Positions 9,360-17,696 of a stretch of DNA of 64,000 bases are shown here, one piece after another. Below the pieces are notes generated by a model that was not told where the DNA came from, did no database searches, and was given only the letters and a program-made list of their open reading frames with translations. The stretch lies in assembly GCF_051488665.1 (NCBI RefSeq), contig NZ_JBPSEG010000009.1:60810-124809 (forward strand). The letters are read 5' to 3'. The translations under genes were made by a program, and so were the position numbers. Position 1 is the first letter of the stretch. Each line of letters starts with the position of its first letter. Source of the stretch: Melioribacter sp051488665. GTDB lineage: Bacteria > Bacteroidota > Ignavibacteria > Ignavibacteriales > Melioribacteraceae.

Positions 9360-10616
9360 TTCGACTTTGTGACGCGTTTGACCTTCGCCGAAAACTATGA
9401 ATTTCTTAGTGGTCAACGCTTCCAATCCCATCGGTCCGTATGCATGTAATTTGGAAGTCGAAATTCCGATTTCCGCGCCCAATCCCAATTCGCCGCCGTC
9501 GGCAAAACGCGAAGACGCATTGACCATTACTGATGAAGAATCGACGTCTCTGATAAATTTTTGCGCGGTAAAAATATTCCCCGTTGCAATTACGTCTGTA
9601 TGATTTGAGCCGTATTTAGCTATATGTTCCACTGCTTCTTCGTAACCGCTTACAATTTTTACGGCTATTATCAGATCGAGATACTCGGCGTAGTAATCTT
9701 CTTCCGCAGCGGCTTTCGCATCGGGAATTAATTCTATTGTTCCGCTGCAACCCCGTATTTCGACATTCTTTTTTTTCAGAGCGGATGCGGCTGCCGGCAG
9801 AAATTTCGGAGCTATCTCTTTGTGAACGAGTAACGTTTCGAGCGCGTTACAAACCGCCGGCCGCGACGTTTTTCCGTCAATCAACAGTTTGATTGCAAGT
9901 TCGGCGTCGGCGTCTTTATCCACGTAAAGATGACAAACGCCTTTGTAATGCTTTATAACGGGAATTCTGCTGTTTTCGGTTACGAACCGGATTAGTCCCT
10001 CGCCTCCTCGCGGAATTACAAGGTCGATATATTCCTCGAGTTTAAGAAGATCGACCATTGCATTGCGGTCGGTCGTCGGAATAAAAGTGAGAATGTCCGG
10101 ACTAACCCCGGATTCTTCAATGCCCGATTTGAGAGCTTCGACTATTGCGACATTCGAATTAAAAGCTTCGGAGCCTCCGCGAAGTATCACTCCGTTGCCG
10201 CTTTTGATGCAAAGCGCCGCGGCGTCGGATGTTACGTTGGGACGCGCTTCGTAAATGATTGCAATCACTCCGAGCGGTATGCGCATCGTTCCTACGCGTA
10301 TTCCGTTTGGGCGCGTTTTTATATTCTCGATAATACCGACGGGATCGTCGAGCTGAACGATTTCCTTTATCGCTTTTATCATCGAATCGATTCGATCGTC
10401 GTTCAATCTTAGACGGTCGACGAGCGCTCCGCTCAATCCCTTTTCTTCTGCGGCTTTCAAGTCGGTTTCGTTGGCTTCGATTATTTTTGTTCTGAACTGA
10501 TCCAAACTTTCCGCCATCGAAGTCAACAATTTATTTTTTGAATTGGCGTCGAGCGAGGCAAGTTTACGTGAAGCGTATTTACATTTTTGCGCAAGTTTTA
10601 TCAAATCTTTTTCCAA
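9354..10616 (-). CDS. proA: gamma-glutamyl phosphate reductase
   Basis: A 420-residue enzyme of full family length that reduces L-glutamyl 5-phosphate to glutamate semialdehyde with NADPH, the second step of proline synthesis. Clear family blocks are RMPLGVIAIIYEARPNVT (seen here as TMRIPLGVIAIIYEARPN), KSGNGVILRGGSEA, IPRGGEGLIRFV and the catalytic Cys region RPAVCNALETLLVH. The C-terminus has FADGGELGLGAEIGIS. It lies 11 bp after proB on the same strand and is convergent with the DUF502 gene. Confidence 0.97.
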   Translation of the reverse strand: MEKDLIKLAQKCKYASRKLASLDANSKNKLLTSMAESLDQFRTKIIEANETDLKAAEEKGLSGALVDRLRLNDDRIDSMIKAIKEIVQLDDPVGIIENIKTRPNGIRVGTMRIPLGVIAIIYEARPNVTSDAAALCIKSGNGVILRGGSEAFNSNVAIVEALKSGIEESGVSPDILTFIPTTDRNAMVDLLKLEEYIDLVIPRGGEGLIRFVTENSRIPVIKHYKGVCHLYVDKDADAELAIKLLIDGKTSRPAVCNALETLLVHKEIAPKFLPAAASALKKKNVEIRGCSGTIELIPDAKAAAEEDYYAEYLDLIIAVKIVSGYEEAVEHIAKYGSNHTDVIATGNIFTAQKFIRDVDSSSVMVNASSRFADGGELGLGAEIGISTSKLHAYGPMGLEALTTKKFIVFGEGQTRHKVEL

Positions 10617-10627
10617 TTTGCATACCC

Positions 10628-11761
10628 CTATTTAGTTGCCGTTATAATTAATTCGTCGCGGTGAATCGCTTCTTCGGTAATAACAAAACCGAGCGTCTTT
10701 TCTATCTCGGCGCTCTTGCGTCCTTTAATTTTCGAAAGATCGGAGGAATTGTACTGAGTAATTCCTTTGGCAATCGGTTTTAATAAATTGCTTCCTTCAT
10801 TGTAAATATCGACGGCGTCGCCCTGTTTGAATTCTCCTTCGATTCTTGTAATGCCGGAAGGCAATAACGAAGCGCCGCGATTCAGTATTGCGGAGGCGGC
10901 GCCTTTATCGATATAAATTTTGCCTTTCGATTCGACCGCGTGAAGCAGCCAGTGCTTGCGCGCGTTAACGGGCGACGCGGCTTTTTTGAACAGAGTGCCC
11001 GCCACTTTGCCTTTGGCAAGGTCGTCGAATACTTCTTTTTTTGTGGCGTTAATAATAATTGTATCGATTCCTATATTCGTCGCCTTTTGAGCCGCTTCAA
11101 TTTTGGTTTTCATTCCGCCGGTGGCAACGGGATTGTTCGATTTCCCGGCGAGACTGAAAATTTCATCCGTAATTTTAGTTACTACGGGAATCAATTTGAC
11201 GTCGTTTTTCCTTTTCGGATCCGCGTCGTATAATCCGTCGATATCCGTGCAGATTATTAATAAATCGGCTTCGGTCAGCATTGCCACGTAAGCGGCGAGA
11301 TTGTCGTTGTCCCCTACTTTTAATTCTTCCGTTGCAACCGTGTCGTTTTCGTTAATGATCGGAAGCGTGCCCAGCTCTATTAATTTATTCAAAGTGTTTT
11401 TTGCATTTACAAACCGGCGGCGATTGTGAATGTCGTCGTAAGTCAATAATATTTGCGAACACGGGAAATCGAAAAAACGGCTCCATAACGAAATCAATAT
11501 CGATTGTCCGATTGCGGCAAGCGCCTGCTTTTCGGGAATGGAACGATGATTTTTTTTCGATAACCCGGGCTGGGTGGTTAAACCCGCGGCTACCGCCCCC
11601 GACGAAACCAAAATAATTTCCTTGCCCGAATTAATCGATTCGGAAATGAAACCCGCAATGGGAAGCAAATAACGCGTCGAACATTTGCCTTCCGGCGCAA
11701 TTATGCCGCTGCCTACTTTTATTACCGCCCTGTTCCAATCGCTTAATTTTATTTTTGACAT
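10628..11761 (-). CDS. proB: glutamate 5-kinase with PUA domain
   Basis: A 377-residue enzyme that phosphorylates L-glutamate, the first and normally proline-inhibited step of proline synthesis. The amino acid kinase domain (residues about 8-255) shows VIKVGSGII, VSSGAVAAGL, NENDTVATEELKVGDNDNLAAYVA and VATGGMKTKIEAAQKA. The C-terminal PUA domain (about 275-360) begins at AVESKGKIYIDKGAASAI and contains LLPSGITRIEGEF. First gene of a proBA operon. Two closely spaced AT-rich boxes upstream (11775-11815) may be regulatory. Confidence 0.97.
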   Translation of the reverse strand: MSKIKLSDWNRAVIKVGSGIIAPEGKCSTRYLLPIAGFISESINSGKEIILVSSGAVAAGLTTQPGLSKKNHRSIPEKQALAAIGQSILISLWSRFFDFPCSQILLTYDDIHNRRRFVNAKNTLNKLIELGTLPIINENDTVATEELKVGDNDNLAAYVAMLTEADLLIICTDIDGLYDADPKRKNDVKLIPVVTKITDEIFSLAGKSNNPVATGGMKTKIEAAQKATNIGIDTIIINATKKEVFDDLAKGKVAGTLFKKAASPVNARKHWLLHAVESKGKIYIDKGAASAILNRGASLLPSGITRIEGEFKQGDAVDIYNEGSNLLKPIAKGITQYNSSDLSKIKGRKSAEIEKTLGFVITEEAIHRDELIITATK

Positions 11762-11774
11762 AACCCGCTGAATT

Positions 11775-11815
11775 TTATGTATAAATATACGTGATTATGT
11801 ATAATAATGCATTTA
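11775..11815 (-). promoter_or_regulatory. tandem ArgR-box-like direct repeats upstream of proB
   Basis: TTATGTATAA occurs twice with a period of exactly 20 bp, about 15-55 bp before the proB start. Each copy extends into an imperfect 18-bp dyad, the second resembling AATGCATTATTATACATA on the minus strand. Tandem 18-bp AT-rich dyads about one helical double turn apart are typical of ArgR operators. The assignment is tentative because the palindromes are weak and no regulator gene is in the window. Confidence 0.3.
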
Positions 11816-11973
11816 TAAAAATCATCTTCGGCAATCATTCGTTATTCAACGGCGCGGAAAACGAGAATCAACGCCTTATTGCTGCCGTTATGAATCGAAT
11901 TCGTCCGGCGCTCATCTAACTTTTTGCTGTTCGTATTATTGTCTCAATTTTAATAATAATGAAAGGTAAAATT

Positions 11974-12435
11974 ATGAATAAATTATTCTTGGCAATCGTC
12001 GTTTTGTTTGCCCTAAATCTTTTTGCGCAAGATAAGGGCGCGCCGCAATTTCTGATAGAAAGCGAAAGTAAATATACTTTTGCGGAGACTATCGACAGTC
12101 TCAATAACCTTGGAAATAAAAACGGATGGAAACTGGTTGCGATACACGATATTCAAAAATCTCTCAAGAAAAACGGAAGAGAGGTTCTGCCGATAAATAT
12201 CGTTGAATTCTGCAATCCCGAATATTCTTACGCGGTATTAAATGATGATGCGTCAAAGCAAGTATCGGCATTAATGCCCTGCAGAATTTCCGTATATGAA
12301 AAGCCGGACGGCAGGACGTACATTTCCCGTATCAATCCGGAATTTTTAGCCGCATCTTTCGGGAATCTAAAAAATTCTCCGATGGCAAAAGCAATTGGAG
12401 ACGTTGAAAATATATTGAGCCGATTGCTCAAATAA
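11974..12435 (+). CDS. exported DUF302 domain protein
   Basis: A protein of 153 residues if read from the ATG at 11974. This start is preferred over the one at 11959 because AAAGG at 11962-11966 then stands 7 bp upstream and the protein begins directly with a signal peptide (MNKLFLAIVVLFALNLFAQ). The mature part fits DUF302: TFAETIDSLNNLGNKNGWKLV, a VEFCNPEYSY segment where the family usually has a GNP-type motif, and LMPCRISVYEKPDGRTYIS. DUF302 proteins are small periplasmic or cytosolic proteins of unknown function. The gene is divergent from proB. Confidence 0.8.
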   Translation: MNKLFLAIVVLFALNLFAQDKGAPQFLIESESKYTFAETIDSLNNLGNKNGWKLVAIHDIQKSLKKNGREVLPINIVEFCNPEYSYAVLNDDASKQVSALMPCRISVYEKPDGRTYISRINPEFLAASFGNLKNSPMAKAIGDVENILSRLLK

Positions 12436-12533
12436 CGAACAAAATAACCATTGGCGTTGAATCCTTGATATTCAATCTTCGCGTTGTTAATTTTATTTCC
12501 GGATTCGGGATTAGAGGGCTATTCGTGTTTAAT

Positions 12534-12571
12534 TCGTGCATTCGTGGTTATTTTTTGCCACGAATTCACGA
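12534..12571. repeat. imperfect palindrome with TTCGTGG core
   Basis: In the 290-bp gap before valS, TCGTGCATTCGTGG (12534-12547) is followed by a 10-nt loop and CCACGAATTCACGA (12558-12571). The arms pair at 13 of 14 positions. Upstream ATTCGTG and downstream CGAATGG extend the motif. It has no T-tract on either side, so it is not an obvious terminator. It looks like a dispersed palindromic repeat. The rest of the gap holds no gene that I can support. Confidence 0.6.
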
Positions 12572-12725
12572 ATGGACAAGGGGCGCGTCAAACTATGACT
12601 GATATTTTATTCATAGACGTTCTAGAATTAGTGCATTGCCGCTTTCTCCCGCAGGTCAAAGTCCTATCTTAGCTCCATTTTATTTATATTTGTGTTCAAT
12701 TTTTTACGGAAATTAAGAGCGAAAA

Positions 12726-15350
12726 ATGAAACCCAAAAATTTGTCCGAAATTCCCAAAGCCTACAATCCTTCGGATGCCGAAGGCAAATGGTATAAGTAT
12801 TGGTACGACCACAATCTGTATCATTCGGAAGTCGACGAAACAAAAATTCCCTATACAATTGTAATCCCTCCGCCGAATATTACCGGCATTCTTCATATCG
12901 GTCACATTCTCAATAATACGCTGCAGGACATTTACATCAGATACAAACGAATGATGGGTTTTAACGCATGCTGGGTTCCCGGCATCGACCATGCCTCAAT
13001 TGCAACGGAAGCAAAAGTTGTGGCTATGCTGAAGGAACGGGGAATCGACAAGAAAGACCTGACGAGAGAAGAATTCTTAAAGTACTGCTACGAGTGGAAA
13101 GAGAAATACGGCGGAATAATTTTTCAGCAGCTTCGCAAGCTCGGCGTAAGCTGCGACTGGCAGCGCGAACGTTTTACGATGGACGAACATTATTACCGTA
13201 AAGTAATCGAAGCTTTCGTTAAACTTTACAAAGAAGGATATATCTACCGGGGATACAGAATGGTCAATTGGGACCCCGCGTCCAAATCGGCTATTTCCGA
13301 CGAGGAAGTATTCTATAAAGAAGTTAAAGGAAATCTCTGGCATATTAAATATCCGGTTGAAGGCTCCGACGAATTTCTCGTTGTCGCAACCACTCGTCCG
13401 GAAACGATGCTGGGCGACACTGCCGTAGCCGTCAATCCGAACGACGAACGTTACAAACATTTGATCGGCAAAACCGTTAAACTTCCGATTGTCGGCAGGG
13501 AAATTCCCGTTATCGCAGACGAGTACGTCGATATGGAATTCGGAACCGGAGCCGTTAAAGTCACTCCGGCTCACGACGTTAACGACTATGAAATGGGATT
13601 GCGGCACAATCTCGAAATGATAAATATTTTTAACGAAGACGCCTCGACAAACGAAAACGTACCGGAAGAATTCAGAAATCTCGACAGATACGAAGTCCGC
13701 AAAAAAGTCGTAAAAACACTCGAAGAACTCGGAGTCCTCCTGAAAACAGAAGACTATACGCATAAAGTCGGATATTCCCAGCGCGGAAACGTTCCTATAG
13801 AACCTTATCTTTCGGAACAGTGGTTCATGAAAATGGACGAACTTGCCAAACCCGCGTTGGAGGTAGTGCTCGACGGCAAAATTAAATTTCATCCCGAACA
13901 CTGGATTAAAACTTACGAACATTGGATGACAAACATCCGCGACTGGTGTATTTCGCGTCAATTGTGGTGGGGTCATCGCATTCCTGTCTGGTATCATAAA
14001 GAAACGGGCGAGATCTATTGCGAAGTCGATCCGCCGGCGGACATCGAAAACTGGACACAGGACGAGGACGTTCTCGACACATGGGCGTCGAGCTGGTTGT
14101 GGGCTCAGGACGTATTTACCAACGAACGTGATCAAAAATATTATTATCCGACAGACCTGCTGGTTACCGCTCCGGATATTATCTTCTTCTGGGTGGCTCG
14201 CATGATTATCGCCGGAATGCATTTTATGAAAGAGATTCCGTTTAAAGACGTCTATTTTACGAGCACAGTACGCGATACCCAGGGCAGAAAAATGAGTAAA
14301 TCGCTCGGCAATTCGCCCGACCCTCTCGACTTGATCGAAGAATACGGCGCCGACGCGCTCAGGTTTACCATGACTTACATTTCTCCGCTCGGACAGGACG
14401 TCCACTTCAGCAACGAAATGGTCGAAATCGGCAGAAACTTTGCAAATAAAATATGGAATGCAGGAAGATTCCTTTTGATGAACGCTCAGAATATCGAAAT
14501 TAAACCCGAGCTGGCGGATAAACATATCGACTTTACCGACAGATGGATTTTCTCGAAATTCAACCGTACGCTGAAAGAATTTGCAGAAGCAATCGACAAT
14601 TTCGAAGTTAATGCGGCGTCGAAAATTTTGTATTCGTACGTCTGGAACGATTTCTGCGATTGGTATGTCGAACTTTCGAAAGAACGGCTCTACAAAGGCT
14701 CGGACGAAGAAAAATCCGCCGTACTTACCCGGGCTCTCAAGCTTTACGAAGAGATGCTCAAAATGGTTCATCCTTTTATGCCGTTCATTACGGAAGAAAT
14801 TTGGCAATTGATAGACAACAGAAAAGACGGCGAAAGTATTTCGATCGAAAGATTCCCCGGATTCGACGAATCGAAAATCGACCCCGGAGCAGAAGCAGAA
14901 ACCGGTTTCCTGCAGGATATCGTAACTGCAATCAGAAATATTAGGGGCGAATTGAACATTCCTCCTTCCAAAAACATTAATCTTTTGTTGAAGAGCGGCG
15001 AGGTAACAGAAGGACAGATCAGATATATCAAAGCGCTTGTTAAAGCCGATAAAATCGAAGCCGGCGCCAACCTGGTTAAACCGAAAGCCAGCGCTTCCTC
15101 GGTGGTTAAAGACTGCGAAATTTTTGTTCCGCTTGAAGGATTGATCGATCTGGACAAAGAAAGAATCCGCATCGAAAAAGAAATCGAAAGGATTTCCAAA
15201 TCGCTTGAAGGAGTAAAGAAAAAATTGTCCAACGAAAATTTCGTTTCGAAAGCTCCAGCCGAAGTTGTCGAAAGGGAAAAGGCTAAACAAAAAGATTGGG
15301 AAACTGCTCTGGAAAAATTAGAATCGATTTATAACGATTTGAAGGACTGA
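12726..15350 (+). CDS. valS: valyl-tRNA synthetase
   Basis: An 874-residue class I aminoacyl-tRNA synthetase of full bacterial length that charges tRNA-Val. The HIGH signature is ILHIGHILNN, and KMSKS is GRKMSKSLGNSPDPLDL. The editing domain contains TTRPETMLGDTAVAVNP and the Trp-rich block WCISRQLWWGHRIPVWY is the family's. Valine-specific PPPNITGILHIGH and an FLLMNAQN-type anticodon-binding helical domain follow. The C-terminal 65 residues form the predicted coiled coil typical of ValS (DKERIRIEKEIERISKSLEG onward). It ends at a strong hairpin. Confidence 0.98.
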   Translation: MKPKNLSEIPKAYNPSDAEGKWYKYWYDHNLYHSEVDETKIPYTIVIPPPNITGILHIGHILNNTLQDIYIRYKRMMGFNACWVPGIDHASIATEAKVVAMLKERGIDKKDLTREEFLKYCYEWKEKYGGIIFQQLRKLGVSCDWQRERFTMDEHYYRKVIEAFVKLYKEGYIYRGYRMVNWDPASKSAISDEEVFYKEVKGNLWHIKYPVEGSDEFLVVATTRPETMLGDTAVAVNPNDERYKHLIGKTVKLPIVGREIPVIADEYVDMEFGTGAVKVTPAHDVNDYEMGLRHNLEMINIFNEDASTNENVPEEFRNLDRYEVRKKVVKTLEELGVLLKTEDYTHKVGYSQRGNVPIEPYLSEQWFMKMDELAKPALEVVLDGKIKFHPEHWIKTYEHWMTNIRDWCISRQLWWGHRIPVWYHKETGEIYCEVDPPADIENWTQDEDVLDTWASSWLWAQDVFTNERDQKYYYPTDLLVTAPDIIFFWVARMIIAGMHFMKEIPFKDVYFTSTVRDTQGRKMSKSLGNSPDPLDLIEEYGADALRFTMTYISPLGQDVHFSNEMVEIGRNFANKIWNAGRFLLMNAQNIEIKPELADKHIDFTDRWIFSKFNRTLKEFAEAIDNFEVNAASKILYSYVWNDFCDWYVELSKERLYKGSDEEKSAVLTRALKLYEEMLKMVHPFMPFITEEIWQLIDNRKDGESISIERFPGFDESKIDPGAEAETGFLQDIVTAIRNIRGELNIPPSKNINLLLKSGEVTEGQIRYIKALVKADKIEAGANLVKPKASASSVVKDCEIFVPLEGLIDLDKERIRIEKEIERISKSLEGVKKKLSNENFVSKAPAEVVEREKAKQKDWETALEKLESIYNDLKD

Positions 15351-15367
15351 AAATAAAGATAATTTAA

Positions 15368-15396
15368 TTAACCGTCCCTGCTGCAGGGACGGTTAA
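15368..15396. terminator. perfect-stem terminator between valS and tex
   Basis: TTAACCGTCCCTGC and GCAGGGACGGTTAA form a perfect 14-bp stem around a single T, with A/T-rich flanks on both sides. It lies 18 bp after the valS stop and 19 bp from the stop of the convergent tex gene. It probably terminates both. Confidence 0.8.
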
Positions 15397-15414
15397 AATA
15401 TTAACTCGTAACTT

Positions 15415-17598
15415 TCAAATTTCCGCTGCGCTGCCAATCAGTTTGAGACTTATTCTTTCTTTTTCGATGTCGACATTCAGAATTTCAACTTCCACAATAT
15501 CGCTTACGTTTATGATATCGAACGGATTTTTAACAAATCGATTGGACATCTGGGAAATATGAATCAAGCCGTCGTGTTTTACTCCTATGTCCACGAATGC
15601 GCCGAAGTCTACAATATTTCTTACTGTTCCTTTCAGACGCATTCCGATTTTCAAGTCTTCCATTTTAAGAACGTCGCTACGGAGAATCGGTTTTGGCAAA
15701 TCCTCGCGCGGGTCTCTGCCCGGTTTTTTCAGATTTTCGATAATGTCTTGCAATGTTGGAACACCGACGCCGACTAGTTCAGCAATTTTATCGATCCCTT
15801 TCGATTTTACGTAAAGCTCAATCAAATTTCCTTTCTTGTTTATTTCGGCGGCGTTTACTCCCGCTAAGTCGAGCAGATTCCGGACAGCTCCGTACGATTC
15901 GGGATGAATGAAAGTATTGTCGAGAGGATTTTCGCCTCCGGGTATTTTTAAGAATCCCGCGGATTGCTCGAATACTTTTTCGCCGATACCCCGGATTTCT
16001 TTTAATTCCTCGCGGGTTTTGAATCTTCCGTTTTTTTCGCGGTAATCGACAATTCGTTTGGCTATCGGTTTGGATAAACCGGAAACGTACGAAAGCAGCG
16101 AAAGACTCGCCGTATTCAGATCGACTCCGACGTAGTTGACGCAGCTTACTACAACGTCGTCGAGTTTTTTGCTCAATTTCTTCTGATCCACATCGTGCTG
16201 ATACAGACCGACTCCGATCGATTTCGGATCTATTTTAACGAGTTCAGCCAGCGGATCGAGAACCCGGCGAGCTATCGAAATGTTGCCTCTTTGAGCGGCT
16301 TCAAGATCGGGAAATTCGGATTTGGCAAGAACGGACGCCGAATAGACCGAAGCTCCCGCTTCGCTTACTATCAGATATTTCGTGTCGAGATTGTTTTCTT
16401 TTATTATTTCGGCGATTAACAATTCGGTTTCCCTGCTTGCCGTTCCGTTTCCGATTGCTATTAAATCGACCGAGTATTTTTTAATCAATTCGAGCGTTGT
16501 TTTCTTTGCCGCTTCGGTTTTCTTCTGAGGCTCGTGCGGATAAATCGTCGTACCTTCAAGATATTTGCCCGTCGTGTCGATAACCGCCACTTTACAGCCG
16601 GAAACGTATCCGGGATCTATTCCCATAATAATTTTTCCGGAGATGGGCGGCTGCAGCAAAAGCTGGCGTAAGTTGGTCGCAAACACTTCGATTGCGTGAT
16701 TATCGGCTTCTTCGGTAAGATGATTTCTTATTTCTCTTTCGATAGAAGGGGATATCAGTCTCAGTAACGAGTCGCTCACGGTCTCCTTCAAAAATTCTTC
16801 GAATACCGTTCTGTCGTAAGGCAGGAATTTATCGTAAATTATTTTTTCGACTTCTTCGCGTTCGTACGATATCGACACTTTAAGAAATTTTTCGCGTTCG
16901 CCCCTGTTAACGGCAAGCGTTTGATACGGTTTTATTTTTTTTACCGGTATCGAAAACTGATGATAAACTTCGTAGACGTCCTTTTTGTTTTTGTCCCTTT
17001 CTTCGGGTTTAATCGCCGCTTTTTCGGAAACTATAAAAGAGTTTTCGAGCAGGTATTCCCTAACGGCGGCGCGCACTTCGGCGGTATCCGATATCCGTTC
17101 GGCAATAATGTCGCCTGCGCCTTTAATGGCTTCTTCGGCTGTCTCGACTCCTTTTTCCGGGTCGATATACTTCGAAGCTTCTTCTTCGAGGCTGCCGTCG
17201 AAAAGAGGATTGTCGAGAATAAAATCCGCAAGCGGTTCCAATCCTTTTGCTATTGCAATGGTGGCGCGGGTTTTACGTTTGGGTTTGTACGGCAGATAAA
17301 GGTCTTCCACGGTTTGAAGTTTGGTTGCGCTCCGGATTTTCTCTTCGAGTTCGGGAGTTAATTTTCCCTGTTCTTCGATGCTTTTAAGAACGGTTTGTTT
17401 CCGTTCTTCGAGCAGATTATAATAATTATATTTTTCTTCGATTGATCGCAGCTGAGTTTCGTCCAAGCCGCCTGTTTTTTCTTTGCGGTATCTCGCTATA
17501 AAAGGCACGGTAGCGCCTTCGTTGAAAAGATTAACCGCCGACGCGACCTGCTCTTTGCCGATGCCGATTTCGCGCGCTATTAGAAGAAAATAATCCAT
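15415..17598 (-). CDS. tex: transcription accessory protein Tex
   Basis: A 727-residue RNA-binding protein of normal Tex length. The N-terminal Tex domain reads EGATVPFIARYRKEKTGGLDE. The YqgF/RNase H-like domain in the middle has IIMGIDPGYVSGCKVAVID. The helix-hairpin-helix region is LDLNTASLSLLSYVSGLS and RIVDYREKNGRF. A C-terminal S1 domain (about 650-720) reads GTVRNIVDFGAFVDIGVKHD. Tex binds RNA and affects transcription and ribosome-associated processes; bacterial homologues influence virulence gene expression. The gene is monocistronic. GGAGGT precedes the ATG on the minus strand. Confidence 0.96.
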   Translation of the reverse strand: MDYFLLIAREIGIGKEQVASAVNLFNEGATVPFIARYRKEKTGGLDETQLRSIEEKYNYYNLLEERKQTVLKSIEEQGKLTPELEEKIRSATKLQTVEDLYLPYKPKRKTRATIAIAKGLEPLADFILDNPLFDGSLEEEASKYIDPEKGVETAEEAIKGAGDIIAERISDTAEVRAAVREYLLENSFIVSEKAAIKPEERDKNKKDVYEVYHQFSIPVKKIKPYQTLAVNRGEREKFLKVSISYEREEVEKIIYDKFLPYDRTVFEEFLKETVSDSLLRLISPSIEREIRNHLTEEADNHAIEVFATNLRQLLLQPPISGKIIMGIDPGYVSGCKVAVIDTTGKYLEGTTIYPHEPQKKTEAAKKTTLELIKKYSVDLIAIGNGTASRETELLIAEIIKENNLDTKYLIVSEAGASVYSASVLAKSEFPDLEAAQRGNISIARRVLDPLAELVKIDPKSIGVGLYQHDVDQKKLSKKLDDVVVSCVNYVGVDLNTASLSLLSYVSGLSKPIAKRIVDYREKNGRFKTREELKEIRGIGEKVFEQSAGFLKIPGGENPLDNTFIHPESYGAVRNLLDLAGVNAAEINKKGNLIELYVKSKGIDKIAELVGVGVPTLQDIIENLKKPGRDPREDLPKPILRSDVLKMEDLKIGMRLKGTVRNIVDFGAFVDIGVKHDGLIHISQMSNRFVKNPFDIINVSDIVEVEILNVDIEKERISLKLIGSAAEI

Positions 17599-17696
17599 CA
17601 GTACCTCCGAAAATTAGAAACGTAAAACAAGAAGAATTATAATTTCTTTTCAACTTGATTTTTTACGGAAAAAATTTTTTTTGGTGAAAAGGGGAG

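Noticed and set aside
13077..15290. A 737-codon open frame antisense to valS
   Set aside because: It mirrors the third-codon-position bias of valS, has no recognisable domain and no start context. Similar long antisense frames occur opposite the M49 peptidase (2556-3668) and other strong genes.
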